64,000 bases of DNA. Source: Vibrio renipiscarius. Its GTDB lineage: Bacteria > Pseudomonadota > Gammaproteobacteria > Enterobacterales > Vibrionaceae. Location: NCBI RefSeq assembly GCF_000827885.1, contig NZ_JTKH01000024.1, positions 744,001 through 808,000 on the forward strand, written 5' to 3'. Position numbers and translations under genes: made by a program. Below the pieces are notes generated by a model that saw only the letters and a program-made list of their open reading frames with translations, did not search any database and had not been told where the DNA came from. This document shows positions 1-9,213 of the stretch, piece after piece; within the stretch, counting starts at the first letter, position 1, and each line of letters starts with the position of its first letter.

Positions 1-708
1 ATGTTCGTCCCAGTTTCCTTCGAGCTTTAAAGACCCAATAAGTAATCCTTGCATCAACGGTGAGTATGGTAAGTATTTGATATCGTGTGTCTGGCAAAAT
101 GGTAAAGCTTCATCGCGAGCGCGATATTCTAGCGGTATATTGTGATAGTGGGTTGGATTCTGTTCGAGGAGGTTATATAGCCCTTGGAAGGTCGCAATTT
201 CAACATGTTTTTGTATCTCTAATGTCATTTCTAATGAGTAGTTTGAAACGCCAATATGTCGAATCTTGCCTGCTTCTTTTAGTAGTGAAAGTGCCGATGC
301 GGTTTCTTCTATAGGCGTGTGAGGATCAGGCCAGTGTAACTGATAGAGATCAACATAGTCAGTACCGAGCCGAGTCAGTGAATCTTCGATTTCTTTTGTG
401 ATACTTGCTTTGCTTAGATTGTTTTTTGGTGTTTTACTTAAGTCATTTACATCCCAGATTAACCCACATTTGGTTGCGATATTGACAGAATCTCTACTTT
501 CTCCTTTCAATGCTTTACCTAAGACTTGTTCCGCATTACCAAATCCATAGATAGGAGCTATGTCGAAAAAATTAATGCCGACATTTAGGGCTTCTTTAAT
601 TGTTCGTATCGATTGATCTTCCGTTACGTTATTCCAGGTTCCGCCAATTGCCCAGCAACCTAATCCCATTACTGATGCATTGAGATCTTTGATTTTTTTA
701 TACTTCAT
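1..708 (-). CDS. Aldo/keto reductase, C-terminus cut by window edge
   Basis: Only the first 236 residues lie in the window. The frame opens with MKYKKIKDLNASVMGLG and keeps the family's cofactor and catalytic pattern: FDIAPIYG (Asp and Tyr of the tetrad), ATKCG (Lys) and LYQLHWPDP (His). GVSNY and related segments follow as expected of a TIM-barrel NAD(P)H oxidoreductase that interconverts aldehydes or ketones and alcohols. Local base composition is AT-rich compared with the PTS operon further right, as is the divergent sugar transporter next door, so the two may form one sugar-catabolic unit. The physiological substrate cannot be read from the sequence. The family call is firm. Confidence 0.85.
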   Translation of the reverse strand, partial: MKYKKIKDLNASVMGLGCWAIGGTWNNVTEDQSIRTIKEALNVGINFFDIAPIYGFGNAEQVLGKALKGESRDSVNIATKCGLIWDVNDLSKTPKNNLSKASITKEIEDSLTRLGTDYVDLYQLHWPDPHTPIEETASALSLLKEAGKIRHIGVSNYSLEMTLEIQKHVEIATFQGLYNLLEQNPTHYHNIPLEYRARDEALPFCQTHDIKYLPYSPLMQGLLIGSLKLEGNWDEH

Positions 709-1060
709 ATTTCCGCCAAGGTTAGTTATTTAAGTCAGAGGAAAAGTTAAGTCCATATGAGATAAATAAAAATAAGGCAAAATGGACAAGTTGATGTCAA
801 TCACAGCGGACTCTTAGCATAAATAGAGAAAGTGATTTTTATCACTTTGTTTTCTCTCTTTTTCGAAAAAAATGCATTTAGGCAGTGTTTTTTCCCAAAT
901 TGGGGGTAAAAGTGCAAAAAGTAAGAGATCGAAATCACATTTGATTTTTTTTGGTTTGCATTAGGATGAAACGGGTCACGTTCAGAATTGACTCGAGTTT
1001 CTTTGTCGACGCCCTTGTTAAAGAATCATAAAAAATAAATTCATTTAATAAGGGTTGAAT
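709..1060. promoter_or_regulatory. Divergent intergenic region with two CRP-like sites
   Basis: This 352-bp AT-rich spacer separates the aldo/keto reductase from the FucP-like transporter. A GTGA-N6-TCAC dyad sits at 832-845, with outer bases AAA and TTT that fit the CRP consensus. A second partial match, AGAGA-N6-TCACA, is at 924-939. CRP control would fit a sugar-uptake gene. The sites were found by eye and no transcription start is known. Confidence 0.5.
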
Positions 1061-2395
1061 ATGGAATCTGTTTCAAGAAATAACACCACTTCGAATGAAG
1101 TAGAAAATGTTGGAGCTGAGTTAGATACCAGTTGTTATCTACCTAAAACACCATGGGTTAAGTTTATTTTGGTTTGTTTGGTGTTCTCTGTTTGGGGCAT
1201 TGCCGCAAGTCTAAATGATGTCTTGATTCCTCAGTTCCGGAAGGGCTTTGAACTATCTGATACACAATCAGCTTTAGTTCAATCGGTATTTTTCTTTGGT
1301 TATTTTGCTTTTGCTTTACCTGCTGCGACCATCGTTAAGAAATACTCCTATAAAACAGCCATCGTAGTAGGTTTGAGTTTGTACGCTTTGGGATGTTTTA
1401 TGTTCATTCCAGCAGCAAATACAATGACCTATGTGGCATTTTTAGGTTGCTTATTGATTATATCTTCGGGTTTGGCATTCTTAGAGACCTCTTGCAATAC
1501 TTATTCTACGCTGATGGGTGACATCGGCACATCAACGCAGCGCTTAAACTTTTCGCAAGTGTTTAACTCTGTTGGGGTCTTTTTAGGTATTTTTATTGGC
1601 CAGCAATTAGTTTTCAGTAAATCAGATGCTTCCCATGAAGAGTTAATTGCTATGGCGCCTGAAGTAGCTAACGCGATTCGCATGGAGATGGTTGAACAGG
1701 TTGTATCACCTTATATCTATATGGGTATTTTCTTGCTGGTACTTGCCGTCATCTTCGCTTTTGTTAAATTTCCAGCTTGTCGACCTCAAGAGACACAAGC
1801 TGAGGAAAAAGTGGATGTAAAAGCATCAATCGCACGTCTTTTCCAAATCCCTCATTTTCGTAAAGGGTTAATGACGCAGTTCCTCTATGTTGGTGCGCAA
1901 GTGGGTATTTGGTCATTTACTATTCGTTTTGCACAAATGATGTATCAAGGTCTGACAGAGCATGCTGCGGCAAATTATTTGATGGCTGGTTTGGTTATTT
2001 ACGCAGTTGGTAAGGCGATTGCGACGGTAATGATGAAGCGTATTGAACCATCAAAGTTGCTTGGAATTTACGGAATCATCAACTTTGTATTAATTACTTT
2101 TGCGGCACTTAATCCATCAGAAATTTCTTTGTTTGCAGTTATAGCTTCTAACTTGTTTATGTCGCCGATGTTCCCAACAACTTATGGTTTGTGTATTAAA
2201 GGATTAGGTAAGGATACATCATTTGCAGGTTCACTAGTGGTGATGACGATTGGTGGTGGTGCTGTGGTTCCGCCGTTAATGGGACTTATGTCAGATTCGC
2301 TTGGTGGCAATATGCAATTAGCCTTTATTTTACCAGCGCTGTGTTTCGCTTACATTGGTTACTATGGAATCTACTGCAATAAACGCGGTTTGTAA
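1061..2395 (+). CDS. FucP-family sugar:H+ symporter (MFS)
   Basis: A 444-residue polytopic inner-membrane protein with about 12 hydrophobic helices and a long central cytoplasmic loop (near residues 240-260). The segment LAFLETSCNTYSTLMG and the following RLNFSQVFNSVGVFLG resemble the fucose-galactose-glucose (FHS) family of major facilitator proteins, typified by E. coli FucP (438 aa). It probably imports a deoxysugar or hexose with protons. I start at the ATG at 1061 because AAGGG lies 7 nt upstream; a TTG two codons earlier is in frame but poorly placed. No fuc catabolic genes are visible, so the sugar is unknown. The divergent aldo/keto reductase could act on the same substrate. Confidence 0.85.
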   Translation: MESVSRNNTTSNEVENVGAELDTSCYLPKTPWVKFILVCLVFSVWGIAASLNDVLIPQFRKGFELSDTQSALVQSVFFFGYFAFALPAATIVKKYSYKTAIVVGLSLYALGCFMFIPAANTMTYVAFLGCLLIISSGLAFLETSCNTYSTLMGDIGTSTQRLNFSQVFNSVGVFLGIFIGQQLVFSKSDASHEELIAMAPEVANAIRMEMVEQVVSPYIYMGIFLLVLAVIFAFVKFPACRPQETQAEEKVDVKASIARLFQIPHFRKGLMTQFLYVGAQVGIWSFTIRFAQMMYQGLTEHAAANYLMAGLVIYAVGKAIATVMMKRIEPSKLLGIYGIINFVLITFAALNPSEISLFAVIASNLFMSPMFPTTYGLCIKGLGKDTSFAGSLVVMTIGGGAVVPPLMGLMSDSLGGNMQLAFILPALCFAYIGYYGIYCNKRGL

Positions 2396-2427
2396 GCGAG
2401 CCGTGAACTCTTCTATGTAAATGATGA

Positions 2428-2449
2428 ACGGAAGGCGTGAGCCTTCCGT
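2428..2449. terminator. Hairpin between convergent genes
   Basis: Inverted repeat ACGGAAGGC, loop GTGA, GCCTTCCGT lies between the converging transporter and RpiR genes. The T-run is short on the plus strand (TTTG), and it could serve both directions. Confidence 0.65.
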
Positions 2450-2476
2450 TTGTGCGATGTGTCGTTTTTTGTTCAC

Positions 2477-3124
2477 TTAACCTTCCAGCAAGTTTTTTCC
2501 AATCCAATCAATAATCTTCAAAATCTGAATCTGCGATTCGCGGCTGTAGGGAGAAATACCATCCACTTGTTCTTCCAAGTCTAAGTTGGTATTGGCGATC
2601 GCCGCCAGTGTTGAGCCAACGTGGCTGATCGCCAGAACCTTCAAACCTTTGCGCTTAGCGTTGTGCGCCATCTCCACCACCGCTTGTGTTTCTCCGGATT
2701 TACTCACTAACATCACGGTGCCTTTTTCGGCGCGTGCGAGCTGGTGGATATCGGTGATCACCAAGTGCGGGATATTAGCGAGCGAGAGAAAACGCGATAG
2801 ATAAGTGACGCTCACAATCGATGCGCCACGCGAGTAAAGGTACACCACCGGTGAGGCGTTAAGCGCTTGTGCGACAAGCATAATACGTTGCGATAACGAG
2901 GCTTCATCTTCGCCCACTACCGTCTGTTTTCGCAGATCTTGCACCAGTTTGTAGCGCAATTCGGTATAGCTGGCATAGCCCATTTTCTTGCACACGCGAT
3001 TAACCGAGGTGGTGGTGGTTAAGGCTTTATTGGCAATGGTTTTGGCGGCGATCTCGTGCAACTCACTGGCATGAGTAATGAGGTATTCGTAGATTGCTCG
3101 TTCAATGCCTTTGAAGGTGTTCAT
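2477..3124 (-). CDS. MurR/RpiR-family transcriptional regulator with SIS domain
   Basis: A 215-residue protein with an N-terminal RpiR-type helix-turn-helix (about residues 20-60, IAAKTIANKALTTTTSVNRV) and a C-terminal SIS phosphosugar-binding domain (about 75-195, with VYLYSRGASIVSVTYLS and MLVSKSGETQAVVEMA). It is shorter than the usual ~280 residues because the linker and the ends are compact. It is transcribed divergently from the PTS operon, so it is probably that operon's sensor of a phosphorylated sugar such as a hexose 6-phosphate. Whether it represses or activates is unknown. E. coli uses a GntR-type regulator, MngR, for its mannosylglycerate genes, so the control here would be an exchanged module. 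Confidence 0.85.
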   Translation of the reverse strand: MNTFKGIERAIYEYLITHASELHEIAAKTIANKALTTTTSVNRVCKKMGYASYTELRYKLVQDLRKQTVVGEDEASLSQRIMLVAQALNASPVVYLYSRGASIVSVTYLSRFLSLANIPHLVITDIHQLARAEKGTVMLVSKSGETQAVVEMAHNAKRKGLKVLAISHVGSTLAAIANTNLDLEEQVDGISPYSRESQIQILKIIDWIGKNLLEG

Positions 3125-3203
3125 CGTATGACTTATTTAGAAAATGGCTAGGGCGCTATTAGGCGGGAAAATGCGGCCTATTTCCTTGATGAGCTTCACA
3201 AAA

Positions 3204-3247
3204 GTATCGTCATACATGGCTTGTACGATGAAACAGTATCTTGATAC
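3204..3247. promoter_or_regulatory. Two GTATC-N2-(G/C)ATAC dyads, candidate RpiR operators
   Basis: GTATCGTCATAC at 3204-3215 and GTATCTTGATAC at 3236-3247 have centres 32 bp apart, about three helical turns, in the divergent region between the regulator and the PTS operon. Matching phased dyads are typical of a dimeric or tetrameric regulator. Assignment to the RpiR protein is inference from position. Confidence 0.5.
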
Positions 3248-3298
3248 ATAACGGAAAAATATACTGCGCGAGTCAAATAAATATAACGGTGAAAAACC

Positions 3299-4702
3299 AT
3301 GGCAAAGAAAAAGATAGTTGCAGTGACCGCTTGCCCTACAGGCATTGCACACACCTTTATGGCGGCGAAGAAAATTCAAAGCTGGGCCGAGAAACACGGC
3401 TACGAAGTAAAAGTTGAAACCCAAGGCAGTGATGGGGTTAAGAACAAGTTAACCGCGCACGATATCGCCACCGCAGACGGTGTGGTGTTGGCGATCGATG
3501 TGCCAATCATGGATATGGAACGTTTTGATAACGCCAATCCATTAAAAGTACGCACTCAAGAGTTAATCAAACGCGTTGATGAATTATTACCAACCGTTTT
3601 TACCCGCGGCAAAGAGAAAAGTGAAGGCGGCGTAGAAGTCGAAGAAGAGAAACGCTCGGCGTACCAAGTGGCGATCGGTCATATCATGACGGGTATTAGC
3701 TACATGCTGCCAGTGGTGGTGCTGGGTGGTTTGTTGATGGCGGTGGCGAAGATCACCGGTGAGTTCATTGATATCTCCGGTACGCCAATCCAAACCCTAG
3801 ATAAGCTTGGTTTCATGACCATCAAGTTTATGTACCCAATTTTTGCGGCGTACCTAGCTTATTCTATTGCGGGTAAACCAGCTCTTATCCCTGCCTTTAT
3901 TGGCGGTATCATGAGTGATGAAGTGTACAAACGCTTCTTCGATCTTGAAGGCTGGGCGCCATCCGGCTTCTTTGGTGCGATCGCGATTGGTTTCTTGGTT
4001 GGTTACTTAGTTCGTTATCTCAACGACACCATCAAGGTGAAAACTGAGCTGACTACGCTGAAAACCATGCTACTTGTTCCTGCGATTACGGGCGTCGTGA
4101 TGGTGCTGACGATGGAATACGCCATCAATCCATTCTTTGGTGCCTTGAACATTGCGATGATCGATTTGTTCACTCAAGCGGGTGATGCAGGCCGTGGCAT
4201 TTACTCAATGGTGATTGCAGCCGGTACGGCGTTTGACTTGGGTGGCCCAATCAACAAAGCCGCAGGTTCAGTTGCGCTTGGCCTAAACGGCATGGGCGAA
4301 GGTTTTGACTTGCTGGCTCGTGAGTTGGGTATTGTTATTCCGCCAATCGGCGTGGGTATTGCCGCACTGTTGGATGGCAAATTCCGTAAACCGGTGTTCT
4401 CAAATGAAGAACGTACGGTGGGTAAAACGTCACTTATGCTGGGTTTGATCGGTATTTCAGAAGGCGCAATCCCGTTCATTCTAAAGAACCCAAAAATGAT
4501 TCCAATCATGATCTTAGGTTCAATCATTGGCACTCAAGTCGGCGTGCTGCTTAACGTGTGGCAAAGCCTGCCGTTACCTGCGGTTTGGGGGTGGTTCCTA
4601 TCGTCTGACCCACTGAGCTACACCCTTTCTGTTTTGATCGGTTCAAGCTTCATCGCGGCCGCCTTGCTGCTGTGCACTAAGCCTGATAACGCAAACGCAT
4701 AA
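3299..4702 (+). CDS. PTS IIBC component, fructose/mannosylglycerate type
   Basis: A 467-residue phosphotransferase permease. Residues 1-100 form a fructose-type IIB domain with the phosphocysteine motif VTACPTGIAHTFMAA (Cys12). From about residue 120 follows a IIC membrane domain with the substrate-site stretch GPINKAAG and EGAIPF. It imports and phosphorylates its sugar, taking phosphate from the IIA encoded at the end of the operon. E. coli MngA joins A, B and C in one chain; here A is separate. The neighbour MngB-like mannosidase suggests 2-O-alpha-mannosyl-D-glycerate as a substrate. The start at 3299 begins directly with the IIB fold, although its ribosome-binding site is weak. Substrate is inferred from context. 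Confidence 0.85.
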   Translation: MAKKKIVAVTACPTGIAHTFMAAKKIQSWAEKHGYEVKVETQGSDGVKNKLTAHDIATADGVVLAIDVPIMDMERFDNANPLKVRTQELIKRVDELLPTVFTRGKEKSEGGVEVEEEKRSAYQVAIGHIMTGISYMLPVVVLGGLLMAVAKITGEFIDISGTPIQTLDKLGFMTIKFMYPIFAAYLAYSIAGKPALIPAFIGGIMSDEVYKRFFDLEGWAPSGFFGAIAIGFLVGYLVRYLNDTIKVKTELTTLKTMLLVPAITGVVMVLTMEYAINPFFGALNIAMIDLFTQAGDAGRGIYSMVIAAGTAFDLGGPINKAAGSVALGLNGMGEGFDLLARELGIVIPPIGVGIAALLDGKFRKPVFSNEERTVGKTSLMLGLIGISEGAIPFILKNPKMIPIMILGSIIGTQVGVLLNVWQSLPLPAVWGWFLSSDPLSYTLSVLIGSSFIAAALLLCTKPDNANA

Positions 4703-4712
4703 CACGTCACTC

Positions 4713-4731
4713 GGGGCGAGTTGCTCGCCCC
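4713..4731 (+). other. Intercistronic hairpin
   Basis: GGGGCGAG, loop TTG, CTCGCCCC is a strong stem directly after the IIBC stop. There is no T-run, so it more likely stabilises the upstream message or tunes relative expression than terminates it. Confidence 0.55.
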
Positions 4732-4798
4732 ATTATTTGAATTGCTCACAGGCCACGCCTTAGAGCAACAAGCAATACCAAGTAGAAGAGATATTCCT

Positions 4799-7447
4799 AT
4801 GGCGAAAGTACATGTCATCCCGCACACTCACTGGGATCGTGAGTGGTATTTTACCCAGCAAGACAGTGACGTGCTTGCCACTTACAATTTCACAAAAGTG
4901 ATTGAAACGCTTGAAAAGCAGGCTAGCTACAGTTGCTACCATCTTGATGGTCAATCTTCAATTGTGGAAGACTATCTGAAAGTGTTGCCGCATATGCGCG
5001 AGCGTATGAGCAAACTCATCCGTGACAAAAAGCTGTTTGTTGGCCCTTGGTATACCCAAACCGATACCTACAACGTGGGCGCGGAATCGATCATCCGAAA
5101 CCTAAAATACGGCATGCACATCGCGCAAGAGATGGGACACAGCATGACCGTTGGTTATCTACCGGATACCTTTGGTCATAACGCGCAAATGCCAACGTTA
5201 TTCAAAGGTATGGGGATTGATAACATCGTTTTCTGGCGTGGTATTGATTACGACCAGCAAGTGAAAAAATCGCATTTCCACTGGCAGTCAGCAGGCGATG
5301 ACACCATCTATGCGTACAACCTAGTGCATGGTTATGGCGCGGCGAAAAACATTGTGCCGGACGCCGATCATCTCGATAAAAAAATCTTCCCGATGATCGA
5401 GAAAATCAAAGCTTTATCTGGCTTAGATGAAGTGCTGATCCCATCGGGCGGCGACCAAGTGAACATTGACCCGAACTTGCCTGTAACCTTAGCCGCGGCG
5501 ACAGAGCGCTCGCCAGCCGGTGATGTTTACACCATCTCTTCAATGGAAAACTTTGTTGAGTACTTGCGCCACAACAGCGACGAATTTGAAACCTATCGCG
5601 GCGAGTTTAAAGCGCCGCGCTATACCCGTATTCATAAAACCATCGGCTCAGTGCGCTACGACATCAAAAAGCTCAACTTTGAAATTGAGCAGTTTTTAGT
5701 GAAGAAGCTAGAAGTGGTGATTGCGATAGCCAAAGCGCAAGGCATGACTGTGCACACAGAGCTGGTGGATATGGCGTGGAAGAAGATCCTAGAATGCCAT
5801 GCCCATGACAGCATGGGCGGCTGTAATAGCGACGCAACCAATGCCGATATCATGCATCGCCTTAAACAAGCGGAAGAGATCTGTCATGGCCTGTATAACT
5901 TAGTGGTGAAAGAGATTGCCGCCAATGCGTGCCAAGACAATGACGTGATGATCTTCAACGCTCGCCCTGCGCCTTATTCAGGCGTAGTGAAAGTGGTCGC
6001 TTTCTCTCAATTTGAGCACATCGCGCTCAACGATGGCACGCAACGTTTAGACAGCGAAATCGTGAGCCGTGAAACCTTAGACGGCGGCAAAGTGATTGAA
6101 GTAACCAAAGACGGTGAGAAAGAAAAAGACGTACCGCCTTACTACCGTTTTGAACTCAACGTCACAGTGGCCGATTTACCCGCGCTGGGCTATCAAGTAT
6201 TCCAAGTGACCCCAAGCGAAGCGACAAAGATTGCTCAAGAGCAATCGGTGAACCAGTCTGCCAGTATTGAAAACCAAACGTTGAAAGTGCACTTTTCAGC
6301 AGGGCAACTAACGCTAGAAGACAAGCGTTCTGGCCGTGTAGTGAAGCAGTTATTGAGCTTTGAAGAACAAGCCGATGATGGCGACTCTTATGATTTTTCA
6401 CCGCTAGAAGGCGATACGCCGCTAATGTGCCAAGAGATGACTTGCCTGTCAGTAACACAAGGTGTGACAGAGCAACGCATGTTGCTGCGCGGTGAGTTGG
6501 CGGTACCACAAGATTTAGACGCACGTGTTGCCGGAGAAAAGGGCGCGCTAGCCCGTTTTGATGTTGTCCTGACTCTCGTTCAAGACGAACAACAACTGCG
6601 CGTGGAGATTACAACCCTTAACCAAGCGTGTGACCACCGCGTGCGAGTGGTGATTAACTCGGACGTGAATAGCCAAGAATCGCTCAGCACTCAGCCGTTT
6701 GCTTTGATGACTCGCCCTGTTGCGCCGTCAGTGGAAGGTTGGCGTGAGCGCTTCCGTGAATGCCCAATTGATATTGAAACCACCGAAGGTGCAGTTGCGA
6801 TTGCTCAGGCAGATAAAGCGATGATCATTAATGGTCGCGGAATTAAGGAGTTTCAAATTCTTCCTGCCGATATGACGTTCGCGCAAGAGGGCACGAATGC
6901 GATTGCTTTAACGCTGTTTAAATCGACGGGCCGCTTAGGTAAAGATGATTTGTTATGGCGTCCGGGCCGTGCATCAGGCATCAACAATACCGTGGTGTAT
7001 ACCCCAGATGCGCAGTTGCAAAAGTCGATGACGTTTAATTTCTCGATTGCGTTGAGTGAAGAGGCGAGTCACCAAACGGTGCGTCGCTTAGAGCAAGCGT
7101 TTTTAGACCAGCCATTTGCTTACCAAAAACAAACGCTGAACAGTTTTGAAAATCGCTTGGAACGTTTCCAAGTACGCTTTGATGCGCGTGAAGCCAGCCA
7201 ACGCTTTAGTCTGTTTGAGCTTGAGCAACCATTGCAACTGTCGAGCATTGGCCACTCTTTCTACCAAGACAACGCGGTGATCGTGCGTTTGTATAACGCC
7301 ACTGATAAAGCGCAGGTGTTGGACACCACAGCCTTTGCACATTTTGCTGAAATAGAGCGTGTTAACCACCGTGAACATACGGTTGAGCAAGAGTGGCAAG
7401 TGAAGCCAAACAACAGCATTGATGTTCGCGTTAGCTTTAAAATTTAA
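4799..7447 (+). CDS. mngB: GH38 alpha-mannosidase, MngB-like
   Basis: An 882-residue glycoside hydrolase family 38 enzyme, close to the length of E. coli MngB (877). It starts MAKVHVIPHTHWDREW, the zinc-site motif with His and Asp. It continues with YLPDTFGHNAQMP, which carries the predicted nucleophile Asp, and HAHDSMGGCNSD, which carries a further zinc His. The remainder is the long beta-rich C-terminal part of the family. No signal peptide is present, so it acts in the cytoplasm on PTS-imported product, releasing mannose 6-phosphate and glycerate from phosphorylated mannosylglycerate. I start at 4799, with AGAAGAG upstream, because the open frame upstream does not resemble the family. Specificity is inferred from the PTS context. 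Confidence 0.88.
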   Translation: MAKVHVIPHTHWDREWYFTQQDSDVLATYNFTKVIETLEKQASYSCYHLDGQSSIVEDYLKVLPHMRERMSKLIRDKKLFVGPWYTQTDTYNVGAESIIRNLKYGMHIAQEMGHSMTVGYLPDTFGHNAQMPTLFKGMGIDNIVFWRGIDYDQQVKKSHFHWQSAGDDTIYAYNLVHGYGAAKNIVPDADHLDKKIFPMIEKIKALSGLDEVLIPSGGDQVNIDPNLPVTLAAATERSPAGDVYTISSMENFVEYLRHNSDEFETYRGEFKAPRYTRIHKTIGSVRYDIKKLNFEIEQFLVKKLEVVIAIAKAQGMTVHTELVDMAWKKILECHAHDSMGGCNSDATNADIMHRLKQAEEICHGLYNLVVKEIAANACQDNDVMIFNARPAPYSGVVKVVAFSQFEHIALNDGTQRLDSEIVSRETLDGGKVIEVTKDGEKEKDVPPYYRFELNVTVADLPALGYQVFQVTPSEATKIAQEQSVNQSASIENQTLKVHFSAGQLTLEDKRSGRVVKQLLSFEEQADDGDSYDFSPLEGDTPLMCQEMTCLSVTQGVTEQRMLLRGELAVPQDLDARVAGEKGALARFDVVLTLVQDEQQLRVEITTLNQACDHRVRVVINSDVNSQESLSTQPFALMTRPVAPSVEGWRERFRECPIDIETTEGAVAIAQADKAMIINGRGIKEFQILPADMTFAQEGTNAIALTLFKSTGRLGKDDLLWRPGRASGINNTVVYTPDAQLQKSMTFNFSIALSEEASHQTVRRLEQAFLDQPFAYQKQTLNSFENRLERFQVRFDAREASQRFSLFELEQPLQLSSIGHSFYQDNAVIVRLYNATDKAQVLDTTAFAHFAEIERVNHREHTVEQEWQVKPNNSIDVRVSFKI

Positions 7448-7470
7448 GTCGCAGGTTAGGAATAATAAAA

Positions 7471-9201
7471 ATGATTAGAGAACAAATCTATACCAAAGTG
7501 GCGGGTCTTTACCCTGCGGTTGATTCGGCTGGAAACGTATCTGAGAACGGCGGTGAAGCGTTAGCAGAATCGATCACCAATGACATTTTAGCGCTGATTG
7601 AAAAATGGCGTGGCAAAGCGCCGCAGTACCCGCAATGGGTGGATCAAACCACGTCCTATTTGATTACCTACGGTGACAGCTTTAGCCGTCAAGGCGAGCC
7701 AACCCTACAAACCATGAAGTGCTTTGCCGATAAGTATCTAAAAGAGGCCATTAGTAATATCCATATTTTGCCAATGTTCCCATACACTTCAGACGATGGT
7801 TTTAGTGTGGTTGATTACCGCAAGGTGGATGAAAACCTGGGTGACTGGGCAGAGCTTAATGCGCTCGCAGAAAACTTTGATTTGATGTACGACTGCGTGA
7901 TCAACCATATCTCGAAAAGCAGTGATTGGTTCCAAGGCTTTTTAGCGGGCGACGAAGCGTATCAAGATTACTTTGTCGTTTCTGACCCTGAGCTTGATTA
8001 CTCAAGCGTGACACGTCCACGTGCTTTGCCTTTGCTGACGCCATTTACCAAAGCCAACGGCGAAACGGCCCATGTGTGGACGACCTTCTCAGACGACCAA
8101 ATCGACATTAACTTCCACTCACCTAAAGTGCTACTGGAAAGTATTGATATTTTGCTGATGTACGCCGCAAACGGTGGGCGTTCTATTCGTCTAGATGCGA
8201 TTGGTTTTATCTGGAAAGTGCTCAACACGAGCTGTATCCATCTGCCTCAAGCACATGAAATCATCAAGCTGTGGCGCATTGTCATGGATGAAGTGATGCC
8301 GGGTAGCTTGCTGATCACTGAAACCAACGTGCCGCATCCAGAGAACGTGGCTTACTTTGGTCAAGGCGACGAAGCCCACATGGTGTATCAGTTCCCACTG
8401 CCGCCGTTAACGCTACACGCGTTTTTGGGCCAAGACAGCCAAGTATTGACCAAGTGGGCAAAAGGCTTAACCGCCGAGGCGATGGCATCGTTGGAAGAAG
8501 GCCGTAAAACGACCTACTTCAACTTCCTTGCTAGCCACGATGGTATTGGTGTGCGTCCAACCGAAGGCATCTTAACCAATGATGATCGCCAAATGATGTG
8601 CGAGCAGGTAGAGCGCAAAGGGGGGCGAGTTAACTACAAGAACAATGGTGACGGTACGCAATCGCCATACGAGCTAAACATCAACTATTTGAGTGCGATT
8701 ACCGAGCCAGACGATAATGCCGAAACCAAGGCGAATAAGTTCTTGGCCGCGCAATCCATTCTTCTGTCATTTGTTGGCGTGCCTGCCCTGTATTATCACA
8801 GCTTGCTCGGCAGTGAGAATGATGTGCAAGGTATGGTGGAATCAGGCATTAATCGCCGTATTAACCGTGAAAAGTTTGCACTTGAAGATCTTGAGGCGGA
8901 ATTGGCTCAAGTTGGTTCACTGCGTAACCGTATTTATACCGAGATGGTACGCCTATTGGATTTGCGTAAGCAACAAAGCGCGTTTGCTCCAACATCTAAG
9001 CAGGTCGTGCTTGAGTTGTCTTCGCAGCTATTTGGTTTACAACGTGGCGAGGGCGATGAGGCGATTCGTTTTGTGGTCAATCTGTCTGCGACAACGCAAG
9101 CGGTATCATTGATGGCGGGTGGCCGCGATCTTGTTTCAGGTGAAGCGTTCGATGCGCAGTTTACTCTGAACCCATATCAATTTGTTTGGCTAGCGAACTA
9201 A
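7471..9201 (+). CDS. GH13 subfamily 18 sugar phosphorylase
   Basis: A 576-residue member of the sucrose phosphorylase-like group. The catalytic triad is visible: Asp242 in SIRLDAIGFIWK (nucleophile), Glu284 in LLITETNVP (acid/base) and Asp357 in NFLASHDGIGVRP. Enzymes of this group use phosphate to cleave sucrose, sucrose 6F-phosphate or glucosylglycerate, yielding glucose 1-phosphate; E. coli YcjM is a glucosylglycerate phosphorylase. It is 23 bp after the mannosidase with AGGA before the start, so it is co-transcribed. In a PTS operon the substrate would arrive phosphorylated, which makes a phosphoglucosylglycerate or related substrate plausible but unproven. No signal peptide. The family is clear; the substrate is not. 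Confidence 0.85.
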   Translation: MIREQIYTKVAGLYPAVDSAGNVSENGGEALAESITNDILALIEKWRGKAPQYPQWVDQTTSYLITYGDSFSRQGEPTLQTMKCFADKYLKEAISNIHILPMFPYTSDDGFSVVDYRKVDENLGDWAELNALAENFDLMYDCVINHISKSSDWFQGFLAGDEAYQDYFVVSDPELDYSSVTRPRALPLLTPFTKANGETAHVWTTFSDDQIDINFHSPKVLLESIDILLMYAANGGRSIRLDAIGFIWKVLNTSCIHLPQAHEIIKLWRIVMDEVMPGSLLITETNVPHPENVAYFGQGDEAHMVYQFPLPPLTLHAFLGQDSQVLTKWAKGLTAEAMASLEEGRKTTYFNFLASHDGIGVRPTEGILTNDDRQMMCEQVERKGGRVNYKNNGDGTQSPYELNINYLSAITEPDDNAETKANKFLAAQSILLSFVGVPALYYHSLLGSENDVQGMVESGINRRINREKFALEDLEAELAQVGSLRNRIYTEMVRLLDLRKQQSAFAPTSKQVVLELSSQLFGLQRGEGDEAIRFVVNLSATTQAVSLMAGGRDLVSGEAFDAQFTLNPYQFVWLAN

Positions 9202-9213
9202 CAGGAGCCGATG

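Noticed and set aside
87..314. 75-codon gene on the plus strand
   Set aside because: It lies antisense within the aldo/keto reductase coding sequence, whose frame carries the family motifs.
7471..9201. Plain sucrose phosphorylase of a sucrose operon
   Set aside because: No sucrose porin, sucrose PTS signature or fructokinase is present. The mannosidase and PTS context point to glycosylglycerates, so I left the substrate open.
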